From: Pythium myriotylum
Taxonomy: Eukaryota > Oomycota > Peronosporomycetes > Pythiales > Pythiaceae
NCBI GenBank assembly: GCA_023091665.1
Contig: JALJCQ010000019.1
Location: 1-64,000 of the forward strand
Direction of reading: 5' to 3'
Length of the DNA stretch: 64,000 bases
Part shown: positions 1-12,436 of the stretch, piece by piece
Layout: every line of letters begins with the position of its first letter
Position numbering within the stretch: the stretch's first letter is position 1
The notes under the pieces: model-generated
Seen by the model: only the letters and a program-made list of their open reading frames with translations
The model's database searches: none
Told to the model about the DNA's origin: nothing
Program-made: the position numbers and the translations under genes

Positions 1-2512
1 TAGCGCATGAACCGAACCATCGGTGAGTGTGGTCGTTGCAAGCTCCACCATGCCAACTTGTCCGACGAGTACTGGGGCGAAGCCGTCATGACTGCAGTCG
101 AAGTTCGCAATCGACTTCCGACCCGCGCTCAAGACTTGTACAAGTCGCCGTACGAAGAATGGTACGGGAAGAAGCCCTTGCTCGCCAACTTCAAGGTGTT
201 CGGCTGCCATGCGTACGTCCACGTGCCCAAGGAGAAGCGGTCGAAGTTCGACGCCCGAGCCATCTTGTGTCGGTTCCTCGGCTACTCGGACCACGAGAAG
301 GCGTATCGGTTTGAAGAAATCGCAACCGCCGAATCGTCATCAGTCGAGACGCGCAGTTCACGGGAGACCACGTTCGACGATGGCAAGCGCGAAGAACCCT
401 GGAGCAAGTCCGTCGAGTTCCGCGACGAGGATGATGATCAAGATCAAGATGAAGCAACCGACAACCAAGATGATGAAGACATGGGTGAGCAGCCAGCCTC
501 ACCAGCACCAAGTCAGCGCAGCTACGAGCGACCGGAGTGGCAACAGGGCCAGCGGTCGCAGCGTCCAGCAGCACCAGCATCGACCCAGCAGGCCGAATGT
601 CGACTACACACCAGGGTCCAAGCGCCACTCTCGCACGCACTCGCTCGAGAACCTGGCTGAACCGCCAGTTGAGAAGCGCTACGGACGTGTTGGTCGCACA
701 AGTGGTGCGACTCCACCACCCACGCAAGGTCCAAGGACATCGCTCGAAGATCTGTCTGCACTGCTCACGTCGATCGAAGAGGAAGCGTAGAAGATGAAGA
801 CGAAGAAGGCGAAGACGTGCAAGAACAAGGGGGAGAAGACCAAGATTACGAAGAGTTTGCTCTCGTCGTGAATTCAGGGGGAGAGTTGCCGACATCGTTC
901 AAGTCGGCGATGGAATCCGACGACGCCAGCAACTGGAAGGAAGCCTGCGACTCCGAGCTCGAATCGCTCAAGAAGAACGAGACGTGGGACCTAGTCCCTT
1001 TGCCAGCCGGACGCAAGGCCATCACCAGCAAGTGGGTGTTCAAGGTCAAGGAAACCGCCGAAGGACTCGTCCGAGCGGTACAAGGCTCGACTCGTTGCCA
1101 AGGGGTTCCTGCAGAAGTACGGCATCGACTTCGAAGAGACATTCGCACCCGTCGCCAAGTTCACGTCGATCCGCACCATCCTCAGCATCGCCGCTCGACA
1201 CAAGCTCATGATCCATCAGATGGATGTCAAGACGGCGTTCCTGAACGGCAACCTCGACGAAGAAATCTACATGAAGCAGCCCGAAGGCTTCGTCGACCAG
1301 CGCCACCCCGACTACGTGTGCAAGCTCAAGCGCTCGCTCTACGGTCTCAAGCAGTCGCCACGCATGTGGAACCAGACCATCGACGCCTTCATGCGCAAGG
1401 TCGGCTTCACCAAGTGTGCGAGATGGACCACTGCGTGTACGTCAAGCGGAGCGGCTCAGCGATGATCTTCGTGGTGATCTACGTCGACGACCTCATCCTC
1501 GCCTGCAACAGCCTCGAGTTGCTCACGGCGACCAAGCGTGCACTCAGCGAACGCTTCGAGATGTCCGACCTCGGCGAACTCAAGTACTGCCTCGGCATGG
1601 AAGTTGATCAAGACCCCAAGTCCGGCGACGTGACCATGCGGCAGACCAAGTTCCTGCAGTCGATCCTGACCAAGTTCGGCATGCAAGACTGCAAACCAGT
1701 GAGGACCCCTCAAGACCCCGGACTCAAGCTGACCAAGGCCATGTGTGAAGGTGGTTGCAAGCACGAAGACACCATGAAGAACGTGCCGTACCGAAGTGCA
1801 GTCGGCGCACTCATGTACCTCATGGTCGGCACTCGACCAGACCTCGCAGCGGCAGTCGGCACACTCAGCCAGTTCGCCGCGGACCCGTGTCCAACACACT
1901 GGCAAGCTCTCAAGCGTGTGCTCCGGTATCTGCAAGCGACTCCGACGTACGGCCTGCAGTTCTCGGCATCGAACGACGGAAGACTGGTCGGCTACTCCGA
2001 CGCCGACTGGCTGGCGACATCGAGTCACGTCGAAGCACCAGCGGCTACGTGTTCATGCTCAACGGCGGGTGCATCAGCTGGCGCAGCAAGAAGCAGCGAA
2101 CTGTCGCCCTCTCCTCGACCGAAGCAGAGTACATGGCTCTATCGGAAGCGATCCAAGAAGCCGTGTGGCTCAAGGCGTTCCTGTGCGAACTCGGCGAAGT
2201 TGCAAGCGACCAAGCGCTCACGGTGTACGAAGACAACCAAGGTGCGATCGCGTTGGCCAAGAACCCCGAGTTCCACAAGCGCACCAAGCACATCGACATT
2301 CGCTACCACTTCGTTCGTGAGAAGGTCGAGGACGGCCAAGTGTGTCTGCAGTATTGCCCGACCCAAGACATGCTTGCCGACATCATGACCAAGCCGATCC
2401 CACTGTCCAGTTCGACGTGCTCCGCACCAAGCTTGGTGTTCAAGACGCAGTCGAGTCGAGGGGGAGTGTTGAAGATGATGCGCCTCGAACCCAGCGTCAT
2501 CATTCCAGTTGA
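1..2512 (+). pseudogene. E1 pol remnant, frame broken by small indels
   Basis: Aligned by eye to the intact copies, this is the end of the integrase, the acidic linker, reverse transcriptase (YVDD near 1480) and RNase H, with the normal stop just inside the 3' LTR. The frame is broken repeatedly by 1-2 base indels: near 330 and 362 (mutually compensating), 591 (+1), 785 (-1), 1071 (+1), 1416 (+2), 2010 (-1) and 2401 (-1). Bases 1-3 read TAG where the other copies have GAG for the catalytic Glu of integrase, though this is at the window edge. Substitutions are few compared with the indels, which is more typical of read error or of one poorly polished stretch than of long decay. No intact product is expected as written. 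Confidence 0.88.
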
Positions 2513-2809
2513 AGCTCGGCAGTTGAAGCTCGGCTGTAGAAGATTCTCCTGCAGAAGATTCTCCGTGGAAGATTCGACATGTGGAAGATTCTCCGTCTGG
2601 TTCTGGTTTGAATCCAGTGCCACCCATCGACTTCGTTGAAGTATCCACGAAGTCAGTTTATGTTTGCATATGTTTACGATAGGTAGGACATACATTTGAT
2701 TATGGTAGCGTAGGACACACACAGACGGCTTAGAGGTAGCAGTAGCGAACTAAGTCCCGATCAATTCACTTTGCATTTTGCATCCCACCAACCAAGCGAC
2801 CTTCCAACA
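2467..2809 (+). repeat. LTR L1 (3' LTR of E1), 343 bp
   Basis: Starts TGTTGAAG and ends CTTCCAACA. This is the short variant with one copy of the 16-bp GAAGATTCGACATGTG unit. Confidence 0.95.
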
Positions 2810-4180
2810 CTGCGACCCATCGTGACGATACTTCGGATGCTGCGCTCGGCCGTACTGTTGGTTTGGTGCGCGTATGGCACAGTGACTTGCTGCTCGATGC
2901 CTTGGTCAGCATAGAACGCCTTGATTGCACTCGTAGCAAATTCCTTGGCTCCGTCGTGACGTACAAACTTGACACGGTGATCAAACTGGTTGCTGACTTG
3001 CTGGATGAATTTGATGATCAGTGTACTGCAGTCTGACTTGGACGCAATGCATGAACCGTGCATCAAACCACTGGATTCGTCCACGATCAGGAGCAAATAC
3101 TTGCTGCCGCCGATGCTGTCGACCTCCATCGGGCCACAAAGGTCGAGATGGATGAGTTCGAACGGTTGAAACTTGCGCTTCTCGGTGTTGGACTTGAATG
3201 GCTTCTGGACCATTTTGCCTTGCTGGCACCCTTGGCACATCGGTGTAGCTTTGGTGCTCGTAGGCAGATCCGCGTCCTTCACCATTGACTTGTCGAGCAA
3301 CAAGCGCAACAACGGAGTCGATGCATGACCCATGCGCTCATGAAGGATCGAGATTGCGCGGTCCGCCGAGATTGTCAAAGCTGAAGGTGAAGTGGCGCGC
3401 GGGAATGAGCGGAGCCAAAACAACCCGAACGCAAGTTGAGCAGTCGCGACGACCTTCCGCGACCTTTTGTCGAATACGCTCATTACAGGCCCTTCGAAGA
3501 CAACGCGAAACTTGCCTGACTTGTTGATCTGCGGGATTGAAAGCAGATTCTTCTTGATTCCTGGTACGTATAATACGTCGCGGAGTTCGAGGTCACGAAC
3601 TTGTCCGCCGTGAATGATAGCGCGCTCGTGCACTGTGCCAACGCCGAGGATCTTGGTCTTCGTTCCTTCCGCGACCACAAGTTCACCGTGGTCGCCCTCA
3701 GCCAAACTGGCAAACATCGAGCGGTCGTTACAGACATGGTGCGTGGCACCACTGTCAATCGCCCACTTCCCAATCATGGAAGTGTCCGGCGCTATACTGG
3801 CCTCCATTGATACAGCGAAGGCGATGGCGTCATCGTCTTCTTCATAGTCGCGTTGTACGTGGTTCGCGCGTTTTCCGACAAAGCGACCACCGCCGAATTT
3901 GCGACCTTCTTGCTTGTTCTTGGCCCAACAACGGTCAACTAAGTGACCAGTCTTGCCGCAGTGCGAGCATACACGAGTATCTTGCTCCGACACAAACGCC
4001 TTGGCTTGGTCGTCGAGCTTGGTGGCTGCAGTCTTCATCTCGCCGGCACGCTTCACGTGCTCGTTCGTGAGAGCCTTGATCACTTCTTTAGTTCTCAAGT
4101 CGGCATTGCTCATCTCGATGTGCAGAACCACGTTCTCATAGCTCTTAGGCAAACTGCGCAGCAGACAAATTGCCACATCT
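2810..4180 (-). pseudogene. Fam2 copia gag-pol fragment (gag end, zinc knuckle, protease, integrase core)
   Basis: About 457 codons of a different copia family, open throughout on the minus strand, from the end of Gag (near 4179) to just past the integrase catalytic Glu (near 2810). Visible in order: a CX2CX4HX4C knuckle CSHCGKTGHLVDRC; a protease active site AIDSGAT; an HHCC-type pre-integrase zinc region with MCQGC; an integrase core with Asp in HLDLCGPM, Asp in RHDGAKEF and Glu in TAERS, the last two separated by 35 residues (DD35E). It shares only family-level motifs with Fam1. Both ends stop exactly at Fam1 LTR ends (CA|CTGCG on the left, CATCT|TG on the right), so it is the host of two Fam1 insertions. 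Its RT, RNase H and LTRs are not in the window. It cannot yield a complete product here. Confidence 0.9.
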
Positions 4181-4239
4181 TGTTGAAGATGATGCGCCTC
4201 GAACCCAGCGTCATCATTCCAGTTGAAGCTCGGCAGTTG
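4181..4239 (+). repeat. LTR stub L2, first 59 bp of a plus-strand Fam1 LTR
   Basis: Begins TGTTGAAG and matches the first 59 bases of the other LTRs, then switches at AGTTG directly into the inverted LTR of E2. Preceded by CATCT of Fam2. It is best read as a plus element inserted in Fam2 and then itself interrupted by the minus chain that starts with E2. Confidence 0.85.
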
Positions 4240-4598
4240 TGTTGGAAGGTCGCTTGGTTGGTGGGATGCAAAATGCAAAGTGAATTGATCGGGACTTAGT
4301 TCGCTGCTGCTACCTCTAAGCCGTCTGTGTGTGTCCTACGCTACCGTAATCAAATGTATGTCCTACCTATCGTAAACATATGCAAACATAAACTGACTTC
4401 GTGGATACTTCAACGAAGTCGATGGGTGGCACTGGATTCAAACCAGAACCAGACGGAGAATCTTCCACATGTCGAATCTTCCACATGTCGAATCTTCCAC
4501 GGAGAATCTTCTGCAGGAGAATCTTCTACAGCCGAGCTTCAACTGCCGAGCTTCAACTGGAATGATGACGCTGGGTTCGAGGCGCATCATCTTCAACA
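4240..4598 (-). repeat. LTR L3 (3' LTR of E2), 359 bp
   Basis: Reads TGTTGGAAG...TTCAACA on the plus strand, the inverted form of the LTR. It carries two 16-bp GAAGATTCGACATGTG units. Left neighbour is the LTR stub L2. Confidence 0.95.
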
Positions 4599-7500
4599 CT
4601 CCCCCTCGACTCGACTGCGTCTTGAACACCAAGCTTGGTGCGGAGCACGTCGAACTGGACAGTGGGGATCGGCTTGGTCATGATGTCGGCAAGCATGTCT
4701 TGGGTCGGGCAATACTGCAGACACACTTGACCGTCCTCGACCTTCTCACGAACGAAGTGGTAGCGAATGTCGATGTGCTTGGTGCGCTTGTGGAACTCAG
4801 GGTTCTTGGCCAACGCGATCGCACCTTGGTTGTCTTCGTACACCGTGAGCGCTTGGTCGCTTGCAACTTCGCCGAGTTCGCACAGGAACGCCTTGAGCCA
4901 CACGGCTTCTTGGATCGCTTCCGATAGAGCCATGTACTCTGCTTCGGTCGAGGAGAGGGCGACAGTTCGCTGCTTCTTGCTGCGCCAGCTGATGCATCCG
5001 CCGTTGAGCATGAACACGTAGCCGCTGGTGCTTCGACGTGACTCGATGTCGCCAGCCCAGTCGGCGTCGGAGTAGCCGACCAGTCTTCCGTCGTTCGATG
5101 CCGAGAACTGCAGGCCGTAGGTCGGAGTCGCTTGCAGGTATCGGAGCACACGCTTGAGAGCTTGCCAATGTGTTGGACACGGGTCCGCGGCGAACTGGCT
5201 GAGTGTGCCGACTGCCGCTGCGAGGTCTGGTCGAGTGCCGACCATGAGGTACATGAGTGCGCCGACTGCACTTCGGTACGGCACGTTCTTCATGGTGTCT
5301 TCGTGCTTGCAACCACCTTCACACATGGCCTTGGTCAGCTTCAGTCCGGGGTCTTGAGGAGTCCTCACTGGTTTGCAGTCTTGCATGCCGAACTTGGTCA
5401 GGATCGACTGCAGGAACTTGGTCTGCCGCATGGTCACGTCGCCGGACTTGGGGTCTTGATCAACTTCCATGCCGAGGCAGTACTTGAGTTCGCCGAGGTC
5501 GGACATCTCGAAGCGTTCGCTGAGTGCACGCTTGGTCGCCGTGAGCAACTCGAGGCTGTTGCAGGCGAGGATGAGGTCGTCGACGTAGATCACCACGAAG
5601 ATCATCGCTGAGCCGCTCCGCTTGACGTACACGCAGTGGTCCATCTCGCACTTGGTGAAGCCGACCTTGCGCATGAAGGCGTCGATCGTCTGGTTCCACA
5701 TGCGTGGCGACTGCTTGAGACCGTAGAGCGAGCGCTTGAGCTTGCACACGTAGTCGGGGTGGCGCTGGTCGACGAAGCCTTCGGGCTGCTTCATGTAGAT
5801 TTCTTCGTCGAGGTTGCCGTTCAGGAACGCCGTCTTGACATCCATCTGATGGATCATGAGCTTGTGTCGAGCGGCGATGCTGAGGATGGTGCGGATCGAC
5901 GTGAACTTGGCGACGGGTGCGAATGTCTCTTCGAAGTCGATACCGTACTTCTGCAGGAACCCCTTGGCAACGAGTCGAGCCTTGTACCGCTCGACGAGTC
6001 CTTCGGCGGTTTCCTTGACCTTGAACACCCACTTGCTGGTGATGGCCTTGCGTCCGGCTGGCAAAGGGACTAGGTCCCATGTCTCGTTCTTCTTGAGCGA
6101 CTCGAGCTCGGAGTCGCAGGCTTCCTTCCAGTTGCTGGCGTCGTCGGATTCCATCGCCGACTTGAACGATGTCGGCAACTCTCCCCCTGAATTCACGACG
6201 AGAGCAAACGCTTCGAGATCGTAATCTTGGTCTTCTCCCCCTTGTTCTTGCACGTCTTCGCCTTCTTCATCTTCATCTTCTACGCCTTCCTCTTCGATCG
6301 ACGTGAGCAGTGCAGACAGATCTTCGAGCGATGTCCTTGGACCTTGCGTGGGTGGTGGAGTCGCACCACTTGTGCGACCAACCCGTCCGTAGCGCTTCTC
6401 AACTGGCGGTTCAGCCAGGTTCTCGAGCGAGTGCGTGCGAGAGTGGCGCTTGGACCCTGGTGCGTAGTCGACATTCGGCTGCTGGGCCGATGCTGGTGCT
6501 GCTGGACGCTGCGACCGCTGGCCCTGTTGCCACTCCGGTCGCTCGTAGCTGCGCTGACTTGGTGCTGGTGAGGCTGGCTGCTCACCCATGTCTTCATCAT
6601 CTTGGTTGTCGGTTGCTTCATCTTGATCTTGATCATCATCCTCGTCGCGGAACTCGACGGACTTGCTCCAGGGTTCTTCGCGCTTGCCATCGTCGAACGT
6701 GTCTTCCATGAACTGCGCGTCTCGACTGATGACGATCCGACCGGTTGCGATTTCTTCAAAGCGATACGCCTTCTCGTGGTCCGAGTAGCCGAGGAACCGA
6801 CACAAGATGGCTCGGGCGTCGAACTTCGACCGCTTCTCCTTGGGCACGTGGACGTACGCATGGCAGCCGAACACCTTGAAGTTGGCGAGCAAGGGCTTCT
6901 TCCCGTACCATTCTTCGTACGGCGACTTGTACAAGTCTTGAGCGCGGGTCGGAAGTCGATTGCGAACTTCGACTGCAGTCATGACGGCTTCGCCCCAGTA
7001 CTCGTCGGACAAGTTGGCATGGTGGAGCTTGCAACGACCACACTCACCGATGGTTCGGTTCATGCGCTCCGCCACACCGTTCAACTGAGGCGTGTATGGC
7101 GGCGTGACGTCGTGCTCGATGCCACGCTTGCGGCAGAACTTGGCAAGCTTGGCCGACTGGTACTCGCCGCCGCCGTCGGTTCGAAGCACCTTGACTCGAC
7201 GACCGGTTTGGTTCTCGGCCCAGTTGACGAACTCGACGAACTTGTCGTAGACTTCGTCCTTGGACCGCATCAGGTACAACTTGCACAGTCGAGACTTGTC
7301 GTCGGTGAAGGTGGCAAAGTACTTCATGCCGCCGAAAGTCGGAGTCTTCATGGGGCCGGCCACATCGCTGTACACGACGTCAAGCAGATTCGCAGACCGC
7401 TTGGTCGTGCCCGACTGGAACTTGACGCGAGTCAGCTTGCCGAGTGCACAGCCTTCACAGACCTCCCACTCTTGCACAGACCCAATGTCGAGTCCGTCGG

Positions 7501-8926
7501 CGAGGTCCTTCTTGACGATGGCTTCGAGTCCGCTGAAGCCGATGTGACCGAGTCGGAGGTGCCACAGGTACGACTTGGACATGGCGCGACCTCGTCTTGT
7601 ACTGGCGGCGTGGGCTGCTTCAATCGACACTGGAGACATGTTGAGCTTGAACAGACCCTTGCCGATACGAGTGCCGATGGTCCGCTTGGCGCCCTTCAGC
7701 ATGACAAAGCAACCGTCCTTGTCGAACGTCACGGGAGCAACGTCCTCCGTGAATCTTCCGACCGAGAACAGGTTGCGGCTGAGCTTGGGGATATGCCACA
7801 CGTTGGTGAGCAAACCCTTCTTGACACCGCTTGGAGTCTTCATCGACATGAGAATGTCTCCCACGCCGACCGCTTGGACCGTGCCATCATCGGCCAGATG
7901 CACGTCGACTGGGTCAATCTTCTTGTAGTTCATCATGAACTGCTTGGTTCGCGACATGTGCTGAGTCGCACCCGAGTCGACCAACCACGCCGTGGATTGA
8001 CTCGACTTGCCTTGGGTCTTCCCGACCGAGAACAGGTACTCGCCGGGGTCTTCATCTCGCGCAAGGTTCGCTCGCTGGAACCGTTGCCGAGGGTTGCCGT
8101 TTCCGTTGCCGTTGCCGTTGCCGCCGGAGTTGCCGTTGCCGTTGCCGTTGTCCTTGACACGCGAGTGGCACTCCGCGGCCCAATGACCGATCTTGCCGCA
8201 GTAGTTGCACGTGCCAGTCTTCTTGACTGCACGGCCCTTGGGCTTCGCGTCACTTGTCATGAACGCTTGGCCAAGCGTGGCTCCGTCGCCACCTTGCTCC
8301 TTGCGCTTCATGTCTTCGTGGAGCAGCCGAGACGTCACGAGTTCCCACGTGAGCGCGTCGACACGCGACTCCAACGCCGTGATGAGGAACTGGTACGACT
8401 CGCTGAGACTGCCGAGAAGCGTGATCACCAAGTCGTCTTCGCTGACCGGAGCGCCGACTGCGTCGAGTTGCTCGGCCAGGGTCTTGAGCTTGTTGATGTG
8501 CGTGAGCACATCGTCACCTTCTTCCATCATGGTCGTGAAGAAACGACGACGAAGAAAGAGCTTGTTGGCAAGGCTCTTCTTCTCGAAGTGTTCTTCCAGT
8601 CTTGACCATGCATCTTGCGCACCACTCGCCGACCGAACCAGCGGGAGCTGCGAGTCTTCCATCGCGAGACAGATCATCGCGAGCGCCTTGCGAGACTTCT
8701 TCTTGAAGAGGGCTCGGTCCGCGTCGGTCTGGCACTGCTCGAGTTTGACCTCTCCACAGACAACTTCCCAGACGTCGCGTTCTTCGAGCACCATCTGCAT
8801 CTTGAACTTCCATGTGTGGAAGTTGGTTCCGTCGAACTTGTTGATGCGGGCTGGGGTGGTCGAATCCATGGCGAAGGCTGGGGAGGCGAAGTCGGTGGAG
8901 GCAGAGTCGGCTGGGCTTGGGCTCAT
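4553..8926 (-). CDS. Gag-PR-IN-RT-RNaseH polyprotein of E2, 1457 aa, intact
   Basis: One uninterrupted frame of copia order. Approximate residues: Gag 1-235; zinc knuckle [14 protein letters not shown] 240-253; Asn-Gly repeat spacer 262-280; protease WLVDSGAT with Asp near 317; pre-integrase zinc region about 455-500; integrase core with catalytic Asp 521, Asp 584, Glu 620 (DD35E); acidic linkers near 761-785 and 878-905; reverse transcriptase about 930-1240 with YVDD at 1114-1117; RNase H with Asp near 1287, Glu near 1330, Asp near 1365. The first ATG (8924-8926) is inside the primer-binding site; a second ATG 57 nt downstream (Met20) has a stronger GCCATGG context and is an alternative start. 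The stop lies 46 nt inside the 3' LTR. No env-like frame. Potentially active. Confidence 0.93.
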   Translation of the reverse strand: MSPSPADSASTDFASPAFAMDSTTPARINKFDGTNFHTWKFKMQMVLEERDVWEVVCGEVKLEQCQTDADRALFKKKSRKALAMICLAMEDSQLPLVRSASGAQDAWSRLEEHFEKKSLANKLFLRRRFFTTMMEEGDDVLTHINKLKTLAEQLDAVGAPVSEDDLVITLLGSLSESYQFLITALESRVDALTWELVTSRLLHEDMKRKEQGGDGATLGQAFMTSDAKPKGRAVKKTGTCNYCGKIGHWAAECHSRVKDNGNGNGNSGGNGNGNGNGNPRQRFQRANLARDEDPGEYLFSVGKTQGKSSQSTAWLVDSGATQHMSRTKQFMMNYKKIDPVDVHLADDGTVQAVGVGDILMSMKTPSGVKKGLLTNVWHIPKLSRNLFSVGRFTEDVAPVTFDKDGCFVMLKGAKRTIGTRIGKGLFKLNMSPVSIEAAHAASTRRGRAMSKSYLWHLRLGHIGFSGLEAIVKKDLADGLDIGSVQEWEVCEGCALGKLTRVKFQSGTTKRSANLLDVVYSDVAGPMKTPTFGGMKYFATFTDDKSRLCKLYLMRSKDEVYDKFVEFVNWAENQTGRRVKVLRTDGGGEYQSAKLAKFCRKRGIEHDVTPPYTPQLNGVAERMNRTIGECGRCKLHHANLSDEYWGEAVMTAVEVRNRLPTRAQDLYKSPYEEWYGKKPLLANFKVFGCHAYVHVPKEKRSKFDARAILCRFLGYSDHEKAYRFEEIATGRIVISRDAQFMEDTFDDGKREEPWSKSVEFRDEDDDQDQDEATDNQDDEDMGEQPASPAPSQRSYERPEWQQGQRSQRPAAPASAQQPNVDYAPGSKRHSRTHSLENLAEPPVEKRYGRVGRTSGATPPPTQGPRTSLEDLSALLTSIEEEGVEDEDEEGEDVQEQGGEDQDYDLEAFALVVNSGGELPTSFKSAMESDDASNWKEACDSELESLKKNETWDLVPLPAGRKAITSKWVFKVKETAEGLVERYKARLVAKGFLQKYGIDFEETFAPVAKFTSIRTILSIAARHKLMIHQMDVKTAFLNGNLDEEIYMKQPEGFVDQRHPDYVCKLKRSLYGLKQSPRMWNQTIDAFMRKVGFTKCEMDHCVYVKRSGSAMIFVVIYVDDLILACNSLELLTATKRALSERFEMSDLGELKYCLGMEVDQDPKSGDVTMRQTKFLQSILTKFGMQDCKPVRTPQDPGLKLTKAMCEGGCKHEDTMKNVPYRSAVGALMYLMVGTRPDLAAAVGTLSQFAADPCPTHWQALKRVLRYLQATPTYGLQFSASNDGRLVGYSDADWAGDIESRRSTSGYVFMLNGGCISWRSKKQRTVALSSTEAEYMALSEAIQEAVWLKAFLCELGEVASDQALTVYEDNQGAIALAKNPEFHKRTKHIDIRYHFVREKVEDGQVCLQYCPTQDMLADIMTKPIPTVQFDVLRTKLGVQDAVESRGSVEDDAPRTQRHHSS

Positions 8927-8930
8927 AACC
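8919..8930 (-). other. Primer-binding site of E2
   Basis: GGGCTCATAACC on the plus strand, abutting L4. Confidence 0.85.
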
Positions 8931-9289
8931 TGTTGGAAGGTCGCTTGGTTGGTGGGATGCAAAATGCAAAGTGAGTTAATCGGGACTTAGTTCGCTGCTG
9001 CTACCTCTAAGCCGTCTGTGTGTGTCCTACGCTACCATAATCAAATGTATGTCCTACCTATCGTAAACATATGCAAACATAAACTGACTTCGTGGATACT
9101 TCAACGAAGTCGATGGGTGGCACTGGATTCAAACCAGAACCAGACGGAGAATCTTCCACATGTCGAATCTTCCACATGTCGAATCTTCCACGGAGAATCT
9201 TCTGCAGGAGAATCTTCTACAGCCGAGCTTCAACTGCCGAGCTTCAACTGGAATGATGACGCTGGGTTCGAGGCGCATCATCTTCAACA
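8931..9289 (-). repeat. LTR L4 shared by E2 and E3, 359 bp
   Basis: Serves as 5' LTR of E2 (primer-binding site at 8919-8930 abuts it) and on its other side directly ends the truncated element E3 at ...ACTCCTC. Such sharing is expected after LTR-LTR recombination. Confidence 0.94.
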
Positions 9290-12200
9290 GAGGAGTCCTC
9301 ACTGGTTTGCAGTCTTGCATGCCGAACTTGGTCAGGATCGACTGCAGGAACTTGGTCTGCCGCATGGTCACGTCGCCGGACTTGGGGTCTTGATCAACTT
9401 CCATGCCGAGGCAGTACTTGAGTTCGCCGAGGTCGGACATCTCGAAGCGTTCGCTGAGTGCACGCTTGGTCGCCGTGAGCAACTCGAGGCTGTTGCAGGC
9501 GAGGATGAGGTCGTCGACGTAGATCACCACGAAGATCATCGCTGAGCCGCTCCGCTTGACGTACACGCAGTGGTCCATCTCGCACTTGGTGAAGCCGACC
9601 TTGCGCATGAAGGCGTCGATCGTCTGGTTCCACATGCGTGGCGACTGCTTGAGACCGTAGAGCGAGCGCTTGAGCTTGCACACGTAGTCGGGGTGGCGCT
9701 GGTCGACGAAGCCTTCGGGCTGCTTCATGTAGATTTCTTCGTCGAGGTTGCCGTTCAGGAACGCCGTCTTGACATCCATCTGATGGATCATGAGCTTGTG
9801 TCGAGCGGCGATGCTGAGGATGGTGCGGATCGACGTGAACTTGGCGACGGGTGCGAACGTCTCTTCGAAGTCGATGCCGTACTTCTGCAGGAACCCCTTG
9901 GCAACGAGTCGAGCCTTGTACCGCTCGACGAGTCCTTCGGCGGTTTCCTTGACCTTGAACACCCACTTGCTGGTGATGGCCTTGCGTCCGGCTGGCAAAG
10001 GGACTAGGTCCCATGTCTCGTTCTTCTTGAGCGACTCGAGCTCGGAGTCGCAGGCTTCCTTCCAGTTGCTGGCGTCGTCGGATTCCATCGCCGACTTGAA
10101 CGGTGTCGGCAACTCTCCCCCTGAATTCACGACGAGAGCAAACGCTTCGAGATCGTAATCTTGGTCTTCTCCCCCTTGTTCTTGCACGTCTTCGCCTTCT
10201 TCATCTTCATCTTCTACGCCTTCCTCTTCGATCGACGTGAGCAGTGCAGACAGATCTTCGAGCGATGTCCTTGGACCTTGCGTGGGTGGTGGAGTCGCAC
10301 CACTTGTGCGACCAACCCGTCCGTAGCGCTTCTCAACTGGCGGTTCAGCCAGGTTCTCGAGCGAGTGCGTGCGAGAGTGGCGCTTGGACCCTGGTGCGTA
10401 GTCGACATTCGGCTGCTGGGCCGATGCTGGTGCTGCTGGACGCTGCGACCGCTGGCCCTGTTGCCACTCCGGTCGCTCGTAGCTGCGCTGACTTGGTGCT
10501 GGTGAGGCTGGCTGCTCACCCATGTCTTCATCATCTTGGTTGTCGGTTGCTTCATCTTGATCTTGATCATCATCCTCGTCGCGGAACTCGACGGACTTGC
10601 TCCAGGGTTCTTCGCGCTTGCCATCGTCGAACGTGTCTTCCATGAACTGCGCGTCTCGACTGATGACGATCCGACCGGTTGCGATTTCTTCAAAGCGATA
10701 CGCCTTCTCGTGGTCCGAGTAGCCGAGGAACCGACACAAGATGGCTCGGGCGTCGAACTTCGACCGCTTCTCCTTGGGCACGTGGACGTACGCATGGCAG
10801 CCGAACACCTTGAAGTTGGCGAGCAAGGGCTTCTTCCCGTACCATTCTTCGTACGGCGACTTGTACAAGTCTTGAGCGCGGGTCGGAAGTCGGTTGCGAA
10901 CTTCGACTGCAGTCATGACGGCTTCGCCCCAGTACTCGTCGGACAAGTTGGCATGGTGGAGCTTGCAACGACCACACTCACCGATGGTTCGGTTCATGCG
11001 CTCCGCCACACCGTTCAACTGAGGCGTGTATGGCGGCGTGACATCGTGCTCGATGCCATGCTTGCGACAGAACTTGGCAAGCTTGGCCGACTGGTACTCG
11101 CCGCCGCCGTCGGTTCGAAGCACCTTGACTCGACGACCGGTTTGGTTCTCGGCCCAGTTGACGAACTCGACGAACTTGTCGTAGACTTCGTCCTTGGACC
11201 GCATGAGGTACAACTTGCACAGTCGAGACTTGTCATCGGTGAACGTGGCAAAGTACTTCATGCCGCCGAAAGTCGGAGTCTTCATGGGGCCGGCCACATC
11301 GCTGTACACGACGTCAAGCAGATTCGCAGACCGCTTGGTCGTGCCCGACTGGAACTTGACGCGAGTCAGCTTGCCGAGTGCACAGCCTTCACAGACCTCC
11401 CACTCTTGCACAGACCCAATGTCGAGTCCGTCGGCGAGGTCCTTCTTGACGATGGCTTCGAGACCGCTGAAGCCGATGTGACCGAGTCGGAGGTGCCACA
11501 GGTACGACTTGGACATGGCGCGACCTCGTCTTGTACTGGCGGCGTGGGCTGCTTCAGTCGACACTGGAGACATGTTGAGCTTGAACAGACCCTTGCCGAT
11601 ACGAGTGCCGATGGTCCGCTTGGCGCCCTTCAGCATGACAAAGCAACCGTCCTTGTCGAACGTCACGGGAGCAACGTCCTCCGTGAATCTTCCGACCGAG
11701 AACAGGTTGCGGCTGAGCTTGGGGATATGCCACACGTTGGTGAGCAAACCCTTCTTGACACCGCTTGGAGTCTTCATCGACATGAGAATGTCTCCCACGC
11801 CGACCGCTTGGACCGTGCCATCATCGGCCAGATGCACGTCGACTGGGTCAATCTTCTTGTAGTTCATCATGAACTGCTTGGTTCGCGACATGTGCTGAGT
11901 CGCACCCGAGTCGACCAACCACGCCGTGGATTGACTCGACTTGCCTTGGGTCTTCCCGACCGAGAACAGGTACTCGCCGGGGTCTTCATCTCGCGCAAGG
12001 TTCGCTCGCTGGAACCGTTGCCGAGGGTTGCCGTTTCCGTTGCCGTTGCCGTTGCCGCCGGAGTTGCCGTTGCCGTTGCCGTTGTCCTTGACACGCGAGT
12101 GGCACTCCGCGGCCCAATGACCGATCTTGCCGCAGTAGTTGCACGTGCCAGTCTTCTTGACTGCACGGCCCTTGGGCTTCGCGTCACTTGTCATGAACGC

Positions 12201-12436
12201 TTGGCCAAGCGTGGCTCCGTCGCCACCTTGCTCCTTGCGCTTCATGTCTTCGTGGAGCAGCCGAGACGTCACGAGTTCCCACGTGAGCGCGTCGACACGC
12301 GACTCCAACGCCGTGATGAGGAACTGGTACGACTCGCTGAGACTGCCGAGAAGCGTGATCACCAAGTCGTCTTCGCTGACCGGAGCGCCGACTGCGTCGA
12401 GTTGCTCGGCCAGGGTCTTGAGCTTGTTGATGTGCG
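9290..12436 (-). pseudogene. E3: Fam1 gag-pol interior, truncated at both ends
   Basis: 1049 codons, all open on the minus strand, running from mid Gag (HINKLKTL, at 12436) through the zinc knuckle, protease, integrase and reverse transcriptase with YVDD, to CKPVRTP just after RT (9290). RNase H, start codon, primer-binding site and own 5' LTR are absent. The downstream end meets L4 exactly at its TG terminus and the upstream end meets the plus-strand LTR L5 exactly at its TG terminus, with flank GTGCG. I infer that the plus chain beginning at 12437 inserted into E3's gag, and that E3's missing 5' end lies beyond the right edge of the window. Confidence 0.88.

Larger units (their letters stand above)
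1..2809 (+). mobile_element. E1: 3' part of a Fam1 copia element
   Basis: Internal sequence from the integrase region through reverse transcriptase and RNase H (1-2466), followed by a 3' LTR (2467-2809). The 5' half lies upstream of the window. The polypurine tract GAGGGGGAG sits at 2458-2466, directly before the LTR. To the right the LTR abuts Fam2 sequence starting CTGCG, so E1 probably inserted into a Fam2 element; the matching CTGCG before its 5' LTR would be outside the window. Confidence 0.93.
4240..9289 (-). mobile_element. E2: complete Fam1 copia element, 5050 bp
   Basis: Minus-strand element with 3' LTR 4240-4598, internal region 4599-8930 and 5' LTR 8931-9289, both LTRs 359 bp. Polypurine tract complement CTCCCCCTC is at 4599-4607 and the primer-binding site at 8919-8930. 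The 5-bp flanks differ (AGTTG left, GAGGA right), so it is not a simple insertion: its 5' LTR also ends the truncated copy E3, making a shared-LTR chain. At least three LTR-LTR differences are visible, two near 8985-8988 versus 4284-4297 and one in the CTACC(A/G)TAATC stretch. Confidence 0.94.

Noticed and set aside
2810..4180. Host gene captured by the retrotransposon
   Set aside because: The zinc knuckle, protease DSG and DD35E integrase motifs identify it as another copia element.
4327..4683. Small open frame (118 codons) antisense to the LTR, repeated beside most LTRs
   Set aside because: It lies wholly in the LTR on the non-coding strand, has no recognisable motif and changes with LTR indels.
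4235..9294. Target duplication around E2
   Set aside because: The flanks AGTTG and GAGGA differ. E2 is part of a shared-LTR chain, so no simple TSD is expected.
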